Under the pieces are notes generated by a model. The model ran no database searches. It saw only the letters and a program-made list of their open reading frames with translations, and was not told where the DNA came from. Shown in pieces: positions 48,263 through 55,817 of a stretch of 64,000 nt of DNA; the first letter of the stretch is position 1; the number at the start of each line of letters is the position of its first letter. The stretch covers positions 59,199 through 123,198 of the forward strand of contig NZ_LKKO01000017.1 of NCBI RefSeq assembly GCF_001455965.1, in the 5' to 3' direction. This DNA is from Methylobacterium sp. GXS13 (GTDB lineage: Bacteria > Pseudomonadota > Alphaproteobacteria > Rhizobiales > Beijerinckiaceae). The translations under genes and the position numbers were made by a program.

Positions 48263-49891
48263 TCAGAACAGGTGGCGCAGGATGAAGAACAACGTCCCGG
48301 CGATCAGGATCGCGGCCGGCAGGGTCATCACCCAAGCCAGCGCCATGTTGCGCACCGTTGATATCTGCAGGCCCGAGCCGTTGGCGGCCATGGTGCCGGC
48401 GACGCCCGAGGACAGGATGTGCGTGGTCGAGACCGGCAGGCTGTTGAGCTCGGCGAGCCCGATGGTGCCGGCGGCCACGATCTCGGCCGAGGCGCCCTGC
48501 GCGTAGGTGAGATGGGTCTTGCCGATCTTCTCGCCGACGGTGACGACGATGCGCTTCCAGCCGACCATCGTGCCGAGCCCGAGCGCCAGGGCGACGCAGA
48601 CCTTCACCCAGCCCGGGATGTAGCGAGTGCCCTCGTTGAGGAGCTCGGTGTAGCCCTTGAGGGTCTTGGCGTCGCTCTCGGACAGGGTCGCGCCCGACTT
48701 CGGCAGCAGGCGGATCGCGTCGGAGGCGAGGTACATGTCGTTGCGTACGTTCGAGGTCGCCCCCGCGGGGACCTGCTGGAGCGAGCCGTAGCCCTTCACC
48801 GAGGCGGCGATGTCGGTCGAGAGCGCGGAGAGGGCGCCGAACACCTCCGGCTTGTTGAGCGCCTTCGCCTTCAGCGCGTCCGCCACGGTCTTGCGGGCCT
48901 GGGCGGCGTCGGGCCGTGCCCCGCCACCGGAATAGGTCGAGAACACCTTGCTGGCGGCATCCGAGGTCTGAACGAAGGCTGGCGTTGCGTCGGCGTTCAT
49001 GGTCCGGTTGAGCGCGTACGCCGTCGGGGCGGCGCCGATCAGGATGAGCATGATCAGGCCCATGCCCTTCTGGCCGTCGTTGCCGCCGTGGAAGAACGAC
49101 ACCAGGGTGCAGGTCAGGATCAGGACGCCGCGGATCCAGAGCGGGGGCGGCGCATCGCCCTTGGGCGCCTCGTACAGGTCCTTGCGGCGCACGGTGAACT
49201 TGAGGGCGAGCAGCAGCAGTGCGGCCGCGACGAAGCCGCAGATCGGGCTGAAGGCGAGCGCCTTGAACACGCCGAGCGCCTGGTTCCAATCGACGCCCGA
49301 GGTGCCGTCCTGGCCGCCCATGAGCTGATTGGCGAGGCCGACGCCGAGCACCGATCCGATCAGCGCGTGCGATGACGAGTTCGGCAGGCCGAGCGCCCAG
49401 GTGCCGAGGTTCCAGATGATGGCTGCGATCAGGAGCGAGAAGATCATCGCATAGCCGGCGCCCGAGCCGACCTGCAGGATGAGCTCGACCGGCAGCAGGG
49501 TGACGATGGCGTAGGCTACTGCGCCCGACGACAGCAGCACGCCGAGGAAGTTGAAACTCCCCGACCAGATCACCGCCACCAGGGGCGGCATCGAGTGGGT
49601 GTAGATCACGGTCGCCACCGCGTTTGCGGTGTCGTGGAAGCCGTTCACGAACTCGAAGGCGAGCGCGATCAGCAGGGCGAGGCCGAGGAGCACGAAGGCG
49701 CCGACGGCCAGGGGTTCCTGGTGGACCGCGTTCATGTCGGCGATCAGGCTGAAGACCGCGTAGCCGAGCCCGGCGACGAGCACGAGCAGGAAGGCGATGA
49801 CGCCTCCGGGATGAATGCCGTGGTCGAGGCTGGGCTTCCCGGAAGTTATCGAGCCGCCCGATATGGCCGAGGTCAATGTTGCGTCGGCCAT
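48263..49891 (-). CDS. pit: inorganic phosphate transporter, PiT family
   Basis: 542-residue inner-membrane carrier taking up metal-phosphate with protons. Both PiT signature repeats are present: F-V-N-G-F-H-D-T-A-N-A-V-A-T (about 81-94) and, in the second half, V-S-T-T-H-I-L-S-S-G-V-A-G-T. A further S-F-F-H-G-G-N-D-G-Q-K-G-M-G site is the second conserved loop. A long cytoplasmic insert (about 295-410) is typical of the larger alphaproteobacterial Pit. No pap/phoU gene adjoins. A Pho-box-like direct repeat lies 50-67 bases upstream. Confidence 0.94.
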   Translation of the reverse strand: MADATLTSAISGGSITSGKPSLDHGIHPGGVIAFLLVLVAGLGYAVFSLIADMNAVHQEPLAVGAFVLLGLALLIALAFEFVNGFHDTANAVATVIYTHSMPPLVAVIWSGSFNFLGVLLSSGAVAYAIVTLLPVELILQVGSGAGYAMIFSLLIAAIIWNLGTWALGLPNSSSHALIGSVLGVGLANQLMGGQDGTSGVDWNQALGVFKALAFSPICGFVAAALLLLALKFTVRRKDLYEAPKGDAPPPLWIRGVLILTCTLVSFFHGGNDGQKGMGLIMLILIGAAPTAYALNRTMNADATPAFVQTSDAASKVFSTYSGGGARPDAAQARKTVADALKAKALNKPEVFGALSALSTDIAASVKGYGSLQQVPAGATSNVRNDMYLASDAIRLLPKSGATLSESDAKTLKGYTELLNEGTRYIPGWVKVCVALALGLGTMVGWKRIVVTVGEKIGKTHLTYAQGASAEIVAAGTIGLAELNSLPVSTTHILSSGVAGTMAANGSGLQISTVRNMALAWVMTLPAAILIAGTLFFILRHLF

Positions 49892-49940
49892 TACGGTCTC
49901 CGAAAAATATTCGCGCTCGATCCAGGATTAAAACTCCGTG

Positions 49941-49958
49941 ATGACGGTGGGGTGACGC
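49941..49958 (-). promoter_or_regulatory. Pho-box-like direct repeat upstream of pit
   Basis: On the minus strand GCGTCAC-CCCA-CCGTCAT: two 7-base units with the 4-base gap of a PhoB box (CTGTCAT-N4-CTGTCAT). The downstream unit matches 6 of 7 bases, the upstream 5 of 7. It sits 50 bases before the pit ATG. Confidence 0.5.
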
Positions 49959-50095
49959 TCCATGAGTAAAACTTCTCCGCCTCCCGATGACCGTCGCGGA
50001 GCACCGGAATTCTCATCCCGTTGAGGAAATCCGACACCTGGCCCCCCGCGGCCGGAGCTGCTTTCCACCCCGAACCGACGTTATCGGATGGCTCA

Positions 50096-50122
50096 CGAAT
50101 GGCTGCTTTCGGGAAGCGTCGA
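50096..50122 (+). repeat. dispersed repeat element, left module copy A
   Basis: A 27-base unit beginning CGAATGGCTGCTTT and ending AAGCGTCGA, matching 50809-50835 at all but a few positions; it stands 26 bases before the 44-base module at 50149. Confidence 0.75.
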
Positions 50123-50148
50123 GGGTTGCTCGTACGGCTGGCATGGGT

Positions 50149-50192
50149 CGCTTCCGGAATGACCGTTCCGGGTGGTTTTCGGCCGGTCCGCT
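50149..50192 (+). repeat. dispersed intergenic repeat, copy 2
   Basis: 41 of 44 bases identical to 47721-47764, same orientation, on the other side of the secreted-protein and pit genes. Confidence 0.85.
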
Positions 50193-50351
50193 TTTGGATG
50201 GCGGATGCATCGAAGCCGACATCAACGCGAGGATTGCTCCTACCCATTGCAGGGGATCGGAACGTCCGCTCATAAGCGCTTGTCTGCTCTCCCGCGACAT
50301 GCTCCCTTTCCTCAAGAGCCTATGGCTCTCAGAGCGTTGAGCGCAGACGGC

Positions 50352-50735
50352 ATGCCAAATCTCGCGCAGAACAAGGCGAACGTGATCGCGTTCTATGAGC
50401 TGATGTTCAACGATTGCCGTCCACGCGAGGCTATCGAGCGATATGCCGGCGACACTTATATCCAGCACAACCCGCATGTAGCTACGGGCAAGGACGGATT
50501 CGTTGCCTATTTCGAGCGTATGTCGCGTGAGTGGCCGGGCAAGCGCGTTGAGGTCAAGCGGGCCATTGCCGAGGGCGATCTGGTTGTGTTGCACTGCCTT
50601 CAGCACTGGCCGGGTAACCATGACTATGTGGCCATCGATATATTTCGCCTCGATGAGGACGGCCGGATCGTTGAGCACTGGGACGTGCTGCAGATCCTGC
50701 CTGATGCCTCGGCCAATCCGAACGGGATGTTCTAG
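50352..50735 (+). CDS. NTF2-like / SnoaL-like protein
   Basis: 127 residues with the cone-shaped NTF2 fold signature. [12 protein letters not shown] opens the first helix; [14 protein letters not shown] follows (about 36-49), and [10 protein letters not shown] and the C-terminal I-V-E-H-W-D-V-L-Q close it. This is the COG4922 'SnoaL-like aldol condensation' group of unknown substrate. The ATG at 50352 begins M-P-N-L-A-Q-N-K. Confidence 0.88.
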   Translation: MPNLAQNKANVIAFYELMFNDCRPREAIERYAGDTYIQHNPHVATGKDGFVAYFERMSREWPGKRVEVKRAIAEGDLVVLHCLQHWPGNHDYVAIDIFRLDEDGRIVEHWDVLQILPDASANPNGMF

Positions 50736-50808
50736 ATCTCGGATACCTCAGGCGCGGCGGAAGTCCGCAATCCGTTTCTCATCATGAGCGGACATTGCTG
50801 CGAGCCGG

Positions 50809-50835
50809 CGAATGGCTGCTTTAGAGAAGCGCCGA
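50809..50835 (+). repeat. dispersed repeat element, left module copy B
   Basis: 27-base unit beginning CGAATGGCTGCTTT, near-identical to 50096-50122; a GAGCGTCCGG stretch shared with the flank of 47721 follows. Confidence 0.7.
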
Positions 50836-50904
50836 CAGCGATCCGAGCGTCCGGGCTCGGCCGCAAGCAGACGACCGACGCAAACGCTGATTGGGATCAA
50901 GCAT

Positions 50905-53538
50905 CTAGGTCGACTTGGTAGCTTGTCGGTTGTCGAGTTTGCGCAGCTCTGTGGCGATATCCTGGAGACTGGAATCGCCCTTGCGCAGGACGCGGTCGGC
51001 CTCGGACAACCGGTCGCGCTCGTCGGCCGTGACGTCCCGGGCGCTCAGGACCACCACCGGCACGTCGGCGCAACCCGGCAATCCCCTCAGACGGTCGAGG
51101 AACGAGAACCCGTCCATCACCGGCATCGTGAGGTCGAGGAGGACAAGGCGCGGGACGCCGAGCCTGACCTGCTCCAGCGCCTCCTGGCCGTCGCCCGCCT
51201 CGCGGACGCTCCAGCCGTTGCGTTCCAGGGCTGTTCGCAGGCGGTGGCGCATGTCCGCATCGTCGTCGACGACGAGGACGTCGCCGTCGGCCGCCCGGAA
51301 CTGGTCCAGGATCGTCCGGAGGCGCACCCAGTCCACCGGCTTCGGCACGGCTTCGATGGCCCCGAGCGAGGCACTGAGCGTCGCGTCGGCGACGAAGCTC
51401 ACCATGACCACCGGGATCCCGGCGGTCTCGGGATCCGACTTGAGGGCGGCGAGAACCGACCAGCCGTCCATCTCGGGCATCATCACGTCGAGGAGGATGG
51501 CGCGGGGCTTGAGCGACCGGGCCAGGGCGAGGCCGGTGCGCCCGTCCCCCGCCGTGCGCACGGAGAAGCGCTGGCGTTCGAGGAACCGGGTCATGAGCTC
51601 GCGCTGGGACGCCTCGTCGTCGATGACGAGGACCAGGTCGTCCAGGCGTTCGCCGTTCTCCGGTACCGCGTCCGGCGCGACGTCGACCGTCCGGTCCGGG
51701 GCCGCCGCCGGCACGCGCAGGGTGAAGCTCGTTCCCTCGCCCGCGACGCTGGAGACGGAGATGTCGCCGCCCAGCAACTGGGCGAAGGCGCGGCTGAGCG
51801 CCAACCCGAGGCCGGTCCCGCCGTAGTTGCGCGTGGTGCTCTCGTCGGCCTGCGTGAAGCGCTCGAACAGGCGTCCGACCTGCTCGGGGTTCATGCCGAT
51901 GCCGGTATCCCGCACCGTGAACCAGAGCCAGTCGCCGCGAGCGCCCGACTCGCGTCCGGCCTCCAGGGTGATGGTGCCGCCCTCGGTGAACTTGGCGGCG
52001 TTCGAGAGCAGGTTGAACAGGCACTGGCGCAGCTTCACCGCGTCCGTTCGGGCCTGGCCGACGTCATCGGCCACGTCGAGAACGAGGACGTTGCCCTTCT
52101 TCCCGACCAGGGCCTCGACCGTGGCGGCCGCGTCCGTGACGAAGGCGGCGACGTCGATGTCCTCGGGATAAAGCTCCATCTTCTCGGCCTCGACCTTCGA
52201 CAGGTCGAGCACGTCGTTGATCAGGCCGAGGAGGTGCTGGGCGTTCGACTTGATCTTGCCGAGGTCCTTGAGGAGGCTCTCCTGACCGAGTTCCTCCGCC
52301 TCCTCCTCCAGCATCTCGGAATAGCCGATCACGGCCGAGAGCGGCGTCCGGAGCTCATGGCTCATGTTGGCCAGGAACCGGCTCTTGGCCCGGCTGTGCT
52401 CCTCGGCGGCGTCCCTCGCCTCCTTGAGGGCCACCTCGAAGGCGTGACGCTCGGTGATGTCCTCGTGGACGCCCACCCACTCCCGGATCGCCCCGTCGGC
52501 ATCGCGCACCGGCACCGCCCGCGCCACGTACCGGCGCCAGCCCGCCTCGGCGGTCCGCACGCGATGCTCGACCGTGTACGGGGCCTCAGCACGCAACGCT
52601 TCGGTCCAGGTCGCGACGGTCGCCGGGAGATCCTCGGGATGGATCGCCTTCGCCCAGCCCGTGCCCATGTACTGCTCCGGGGTGTGCCCGGTGATCTCCG
52701 CCCACCCGGCCTGCTCCTCGACGAAATGCCCGGCGGCGTCGGTGGTCCACATCACGCCGTTGACGGCCCTGACGGCGGATCGGAAGCGCGCCTCGCTGAC
52801 ATGCAGGCGTCGCTGCACCCGGCGCTGGTCGAGCGAGGAGGCGATCATCGCCAGGAACAGGATGAGGAAGGTGACGCCCGCGACCGCCAGGGCGAGGTCG
52901 CGTTGGCTCGCCGCCAGGGTGGCGCCGTGGGCCGCATGGGCGCCGGCCTCCTCCGCGGTGAAGGTCGCCGCGGCCATCCCGGTGTAGTGCATCCCGGCGA
53001 CCGCAAGCCCCATCACGCAGGCCGCGGCGAGCTTCTGCCAGGGCCGATTGCGGCGGAAGGTCAGCCAGAGGGCAGCGGTCGCAGCCGTGACCGCGATGGC
53101 GACCGAGACCGCCACCACAGCCGGGTTGTAGGCGAGGTTGCCGGGCACGCGCATCGCCGCCATGCCGGTGTAGTGCATTGCCGCCACGCCGAGGCCCATG
53201 AGCGGGCCCGCCACCAGCAACGAGCCCGCCCCCGTTCCCCGGCGTGCGACCCAGGCAAAGGCGCCGGCCGTGACACCCACCGCAATCAGCAGCGACAGGA
53301 GCGTCAGACCCAGGTCGTAGGCCGCAGTCATGCCCATCTCGAAGGCGAGCATGCCGACGAAATGCATCGCCCAGATGCCGCCGCCCACCGCCACGGCCGC
53401 GCCGGCACCCCAGGCCCACCGCGCACCGGCGTCCGGGCGCCGAACGCGGGCACCGAGGTCGAGGGCAGCGTAGGACGCGAACACCGCGATGACGATGGAG
53501 AGCGTGACGAGGAGCGGGTTGTATCCGGTATGGGCCAT
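50905..53538 (-). CDS. MHYT-domain hybrid sensor histidine kinase with two receivers
   Basis: 877-residue membrane kinase. The N-terminal MHYT domain has seven hydrophobic segments with the metal-binding motifs M-H-F-V-G-M (58-63), M-H-Y-T-G-M (121-126) and M-H-Y-T-G-M (183-188), proposed to sense O2, CO or NO through bound copper. A PAS domain (about 247-365) and HisKA with His394 follow, then HATPase with N-A-A-K-F and G-G-T-G-L-G-L and two receivers with Asp684 and Asp802. The tandem receivers suggest phosphorelay output to an unlinked regulator. It is the last gene of the accessory block, divergent from yicC. Confidence 0.9.
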   Translation of the reverse strand: MAHTGYNPLLVTLSIVIAVFASYAALDLGARVRRPDAGARWAWGAGAAVAVGGGIWAMHFVGMLAFEMGMTAAYDLGLTLLSLLIAVGVTAGAFAWVARRGTGAGSLLVAGPLMGLGVAAMHYTGMAAMRVPGNLAYNPAVVAVSVAIAVTAATAALWLTFRRNRPWQKLAAACVMGLAVAGMHYTGMAAATFTAEEAGAHAAHGATLAASQRDLALAVAGVTFLILFLAMIASSLDQRRVQRRLHVSEARFRSAVRAVNGVMWTTDAAGHFVEEQAGWAEITGHTPEQYMGTGWAKAIHPEDLPATVATWTEALRAEAPYTVEHRVRTAEAGWRRYVARAVPVRDADGAIREWVGVHEDITERHAFEVALKEARDAAEEHSRAKSRFLANMSHELRTPLSAVIGYSEMLEEEAEELGQESLLKDLGKIKSNAQHLLGLINDVLDLSKVEAEKMELYPEDIDVAAFVTDAAATVEALVGKKGNVLVLDVADDVGQARTDAVKLRQCLFNLLSNAAKFTEGGTITLEAGRESGARGDWLWFTVRDTGIGMNPEQVGRLFERFTQADESTTRNYGGTGLGLALSRAFAQLLGGDISVSSVAGEGTSFTLRVPAAAPDRTVDVAPDAVPENGERLDDLVLVIDDEASQRELMTRFLERQRFSVRTAGDGRTGLALARSLKPRAILLDVMMPEMDGWSVLAALKSDPETAGIPVVMVSFVADATLSASLGAIEAVPKPVDWVRLRTILDQFRAADGDVLVVDDDADMRHRLRTALERNGWSVREAGDGQEALEQVRLGVPRLVLLDLTMPVMDGFSFLDRLRGLPGCADVPVVVLSARDVTADERDRLSEADRVLRKGDSSLQDIATELRKLDNRQATKST

Positions 53539-53785
53539 GGGATGTCCGGTGGGGGCACGGGGTCCGTAGCACCAAAAGGCAGCGGCCTCCGGGCAATCTT
53601 ACAGTGCGGGAGCGCAAGACTCCGCGAGCGACCGGCGCGATGGCCCGGTGGCTTCGCTGCGCGCGCGTCGAGTGTCCGCCCGCGCGCTCCGACCCCGCGT
53701 CCGCCCTCCCCGATCTCCCGCCGCCCCTTCCCCCCGGAGCGATCCGTGCTACAGGCCCCGATCTTCACGGGGACGGGGGGTCGGC

Positions 53786-54664
53786 ATGGCCCAGATCGCG
53801 AGCATGACCGGGTTCGCCCGGGCGGCGGGCACCAGCGGGGCGGTGCAATGGGCCTGGGAGGTCCGCAGCGTCAACGGGCGCGGCCTCGACGTGCGCATCC
53901 GCGTCCCGGCCGGCTATGACGGGCTCGGCGAGACCGCGCGCACCGCCCTGCAGAAGACCCTGTCCCGGGGCCAGTGCCAGCTCACCCTCACCGTGACCAA
54001 GCCGGAGCAGGCCGCCCGGGTGCGGATCAACGAGACCCTGCTGGCGAGCCTCGCGCAGGCGGTTGCCCGGGTGCCGGTGCCCGAGGGCGTCGCCCCGGCC
54101 ACGATGGACGGGCTGCTCGGCGTGCGCGGGGTGATCGAGGTCGAGGACGAGGCGGCGGCCGAGACCGATTCCCTCGCCCGGGATCTCGCCGAGGGCGTGG
54201 TCCGGGTGGTGGCCGACCTGGTCGAGGCCCGCCGGGCCGAGGGGCGCCAGCTCGCCGAGGTGGTCACCGCGCAGGTCGAACGGATCGCCGCGCTGACCCG
54301 GGCCGCCGAGGACAATCCGGCGCGCAAGTCCGAGGCGGTGCGCGCCAGGCTGGTGGCCGCCATCGAGGCCCTGGGCGGGACCCATCTCGATCCGGACCGG
54401 CTGCACCAGGAGGCGATGCTGCTCGCCGGCAAGGCGGATGTGCGCGAGGAGCTGGACCGGCTGCACGCCCACGTCGCCAGCGCCCGCGAGTTGCTCGCCG
54501 CCGGCGGCGCCATCGGCCGCCGCCTCGATTTCCTGGCCCAGGAATTCGGCCGCGAGGCCAACACCCTGTGCGCCAAGGCCAACGACATCAGCCTGTCGCG
54601 GATCGGGCTCGACCTCAAGGCCGTGGTTGAGCAGCTCCGCGAGCAGGTTCAGAACATCGAATGA
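53786..54664 (+). CDS. yicC: YicC/YloC family endoribonuclease
   Basis: 292-residue YicC-family protein, members of which act as endoribonucleases on small RNAs and mRNAs. It begins [13 protein letters not shown], the family N-terminus, with [11 protein letters not shown] in the first domain. The C-terminal DUF1732 shows [20 protein letters not shown] canonical partner of gmk, 49 bases downstream; in related genomes mltG lies directly upstream. Confidence 0.94.
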   Translation: MAQIASMTGFARAAGTSGAVQWAWEVRSVNGRGLDVRIRVPAGYDGLGETARTALQKTLSRGQCQLTLTVTKPEQAARVRINETLLASLAQAVARVPVPEGVAPATMDGLLGVRGVIEVEDEAAAETDSLARDLAEGVVRVVADLVEARRAEGRQLAEVVTAQVERIAALTRAAEDNPARKSEAVRARLVAAIEALGGTHLDPDRLHQEAMLLAGKADVREELDRLHAHVASARELLAAGGAIGRRLDFLAQEFGREANTLCAKANDISLSRIGLDLKAVVEQLREQVQNIE

Positions 54665-54713
54665 CCTTCCGGGACCGAGGGATGCGGATGGATATCGCGG
54701 CGGAGACACGCGG

Positions 54714-55382
54714 ATGAGCGGACCGGCGAACAACGTCTCCGACACCATTGCGCGGCGGGGCTTGATCCTGATCCTGTCCTCGCCCTCGGGGGCGGGCAAG
54801 ACCACGCTGACCCGGGCGGTCGCGCAGGATCCGGCCTGGGCGCTCGACCTGTCGATCTCGGTCACCACCCGGTCGCGCCGGCCCTCCGAGATCGACGGGC
54901 GGCATTACCATTTCATCGACCGGGAGGCGTTCGAGGATCTGCGCAGCCGCGACGACCTGCTCGAATGGGCCGAGGTGCACGGCAACTATTACGGCACGCC
55001 CCGCCGGCCGGTGGAGAAGGTCCTGGGCTCGGGCCGGGACATGATCTTCGACATCGACTACCAGGGCACCCGGCAGGTGCGGGCCAAGCTCGCCCAGGAC
55101 GTCGTGACGGTGTTCATCCTGCCGCCCAGCATGGCCGAGCTGCGCCAGCGCCTGGAGCGCCGCGCCGAGGATTCGGCCGAGACGATCGAGAAGCGGCTGG
55201 CCAACGCCCGGACCGAGATCCAGCGCTGGAGCGAGTACGATTACGTGATCGTCAACGAGGATCTGCAGGAGGCCTTCAAGGCGCTGCAGGGGATCCTGTC
55301 GGCCGAGCGGCTGAAGCGGGCGCGGCGGACCGGTCTGGCCCAGTTCGTCGACGGGCTGCTGGCGGAGGCGGACGAAGGCTGA
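54714..55382 (+). CDS. gmk: guanylate kinase
   Basis: 222-residue enzyme phosphorylating GMP to GDP. P-loop [10 protein letters not shown] (about 22-31), [17 protein letters not shown] (about 51-67) for GMP binding, and lid/core F-D-I-D-Y-Q-G are all present. The ATG at 54714 follows GGAGACACGCGG. Confidence 0.96.
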   Translation: MSGPANNVSDTIARRGLILILSSPSGAGKTTLTRAVAQDPAWALDLSISVTTRSRRPSEIDGRHYHFIDREAFEDLRSRDDLLEWAEVHGNYYGTPRRPVEKVLGSGRDMIFDIDYQGTRQVRAKLAQDVVTVFILPPSMAELRQRLERRAEDSAETIEKRLANARTEIQRWSEYDYVIVNEDLQEAFKALQGILSAERLKRARRTGLAQFVDGLLAEADEG

Positions 55383-55473
55383 GGACGCCGCGGGGATCTC
55401 AGGCACCGTCCCTCCCCCGAGAGGGCTACGATGGTGACGTGTCTTCATTGTCGAAGGCCGGGTCCGCGCGTCT

Positions 55474-55497
55474 CCCTCCCCCCTTTGCGGGGGAGGG
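55474..55497. repeat. CCCTCCCC-type inverted repeat (REP-like hairpin)
   Basis: CCCTCCCCC and GGGGGAGGG arms around a short TTTGC-type loop form a stable hairpin; possible terminator for gmk though without a T run. Confidence 0.7.
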
Positions 55498-55621
55498 TGG
55501 GCCTCGCGTCAGCGACGGTCGGGCCGGGACGAAGTCCCGCAAGAGGGGAACCCGGCTTCAGGAAAGGGCGCGCCCGTCATGACGGGCGAAGCTCTGTTCT
55601 GCACCGTCGCTTCCCTCTCCC

Positions 55622-55669
55622 GACCCCCTTTCGGGGGCCTCCCTCCCCCGCAGAGGGGGGAGGGAGGGC
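55622..55669. repeat. pair of hairpins of the same CCCTCCCC type
   Basis: GACCCCC/GGGGGCC hairpin followed at once by CCTCCCTCCCCC/GAGGGGGGAGGGAGG; same base style as 55474-55497. Confidence 0.7.
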
Positions 55670-55817
55670 GCGTATCATTTCTGGAGCGGGCACTTGGGAA
55701 GAACCAGAGCCTGGAGTTCGAATTCGACAGTCTGCACTGGAAAGGCCGCCCGCGCATCCGGCCGCTGAACTCGTCCGGTGATGAGAGGCGAACGGCGGAC
55801 GGGAGCCGTCGCCCCGC

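Larger units (their letters stand above)
49892..50351. other. pit leader and repeat-bearing intergenic region
   Basis: 460 bases between divergent pit and the NTF2-like gene. Contains the Pho-box-like site and two parts of the dispersed repeat family (50096-50122 and 50149-50192). No gene supported. Confidence 0.55.
55383..55817. other. GC-rich intergenic region with hairpin repeats
   Basis: 435 bases between convergent gmk and the photoreceptor kinase. Contains two clusters of polypyrimidine/polypurine inverted repeats (listed separately). No gene supported. Confidence 0.6.

Noticed and set aside
55383..55817. Possible CRISPR-like array in the CCCTCCCC hairpin region
   Set aside because: The repeats are unequal hairpins without regular spacers, more like REP elements.
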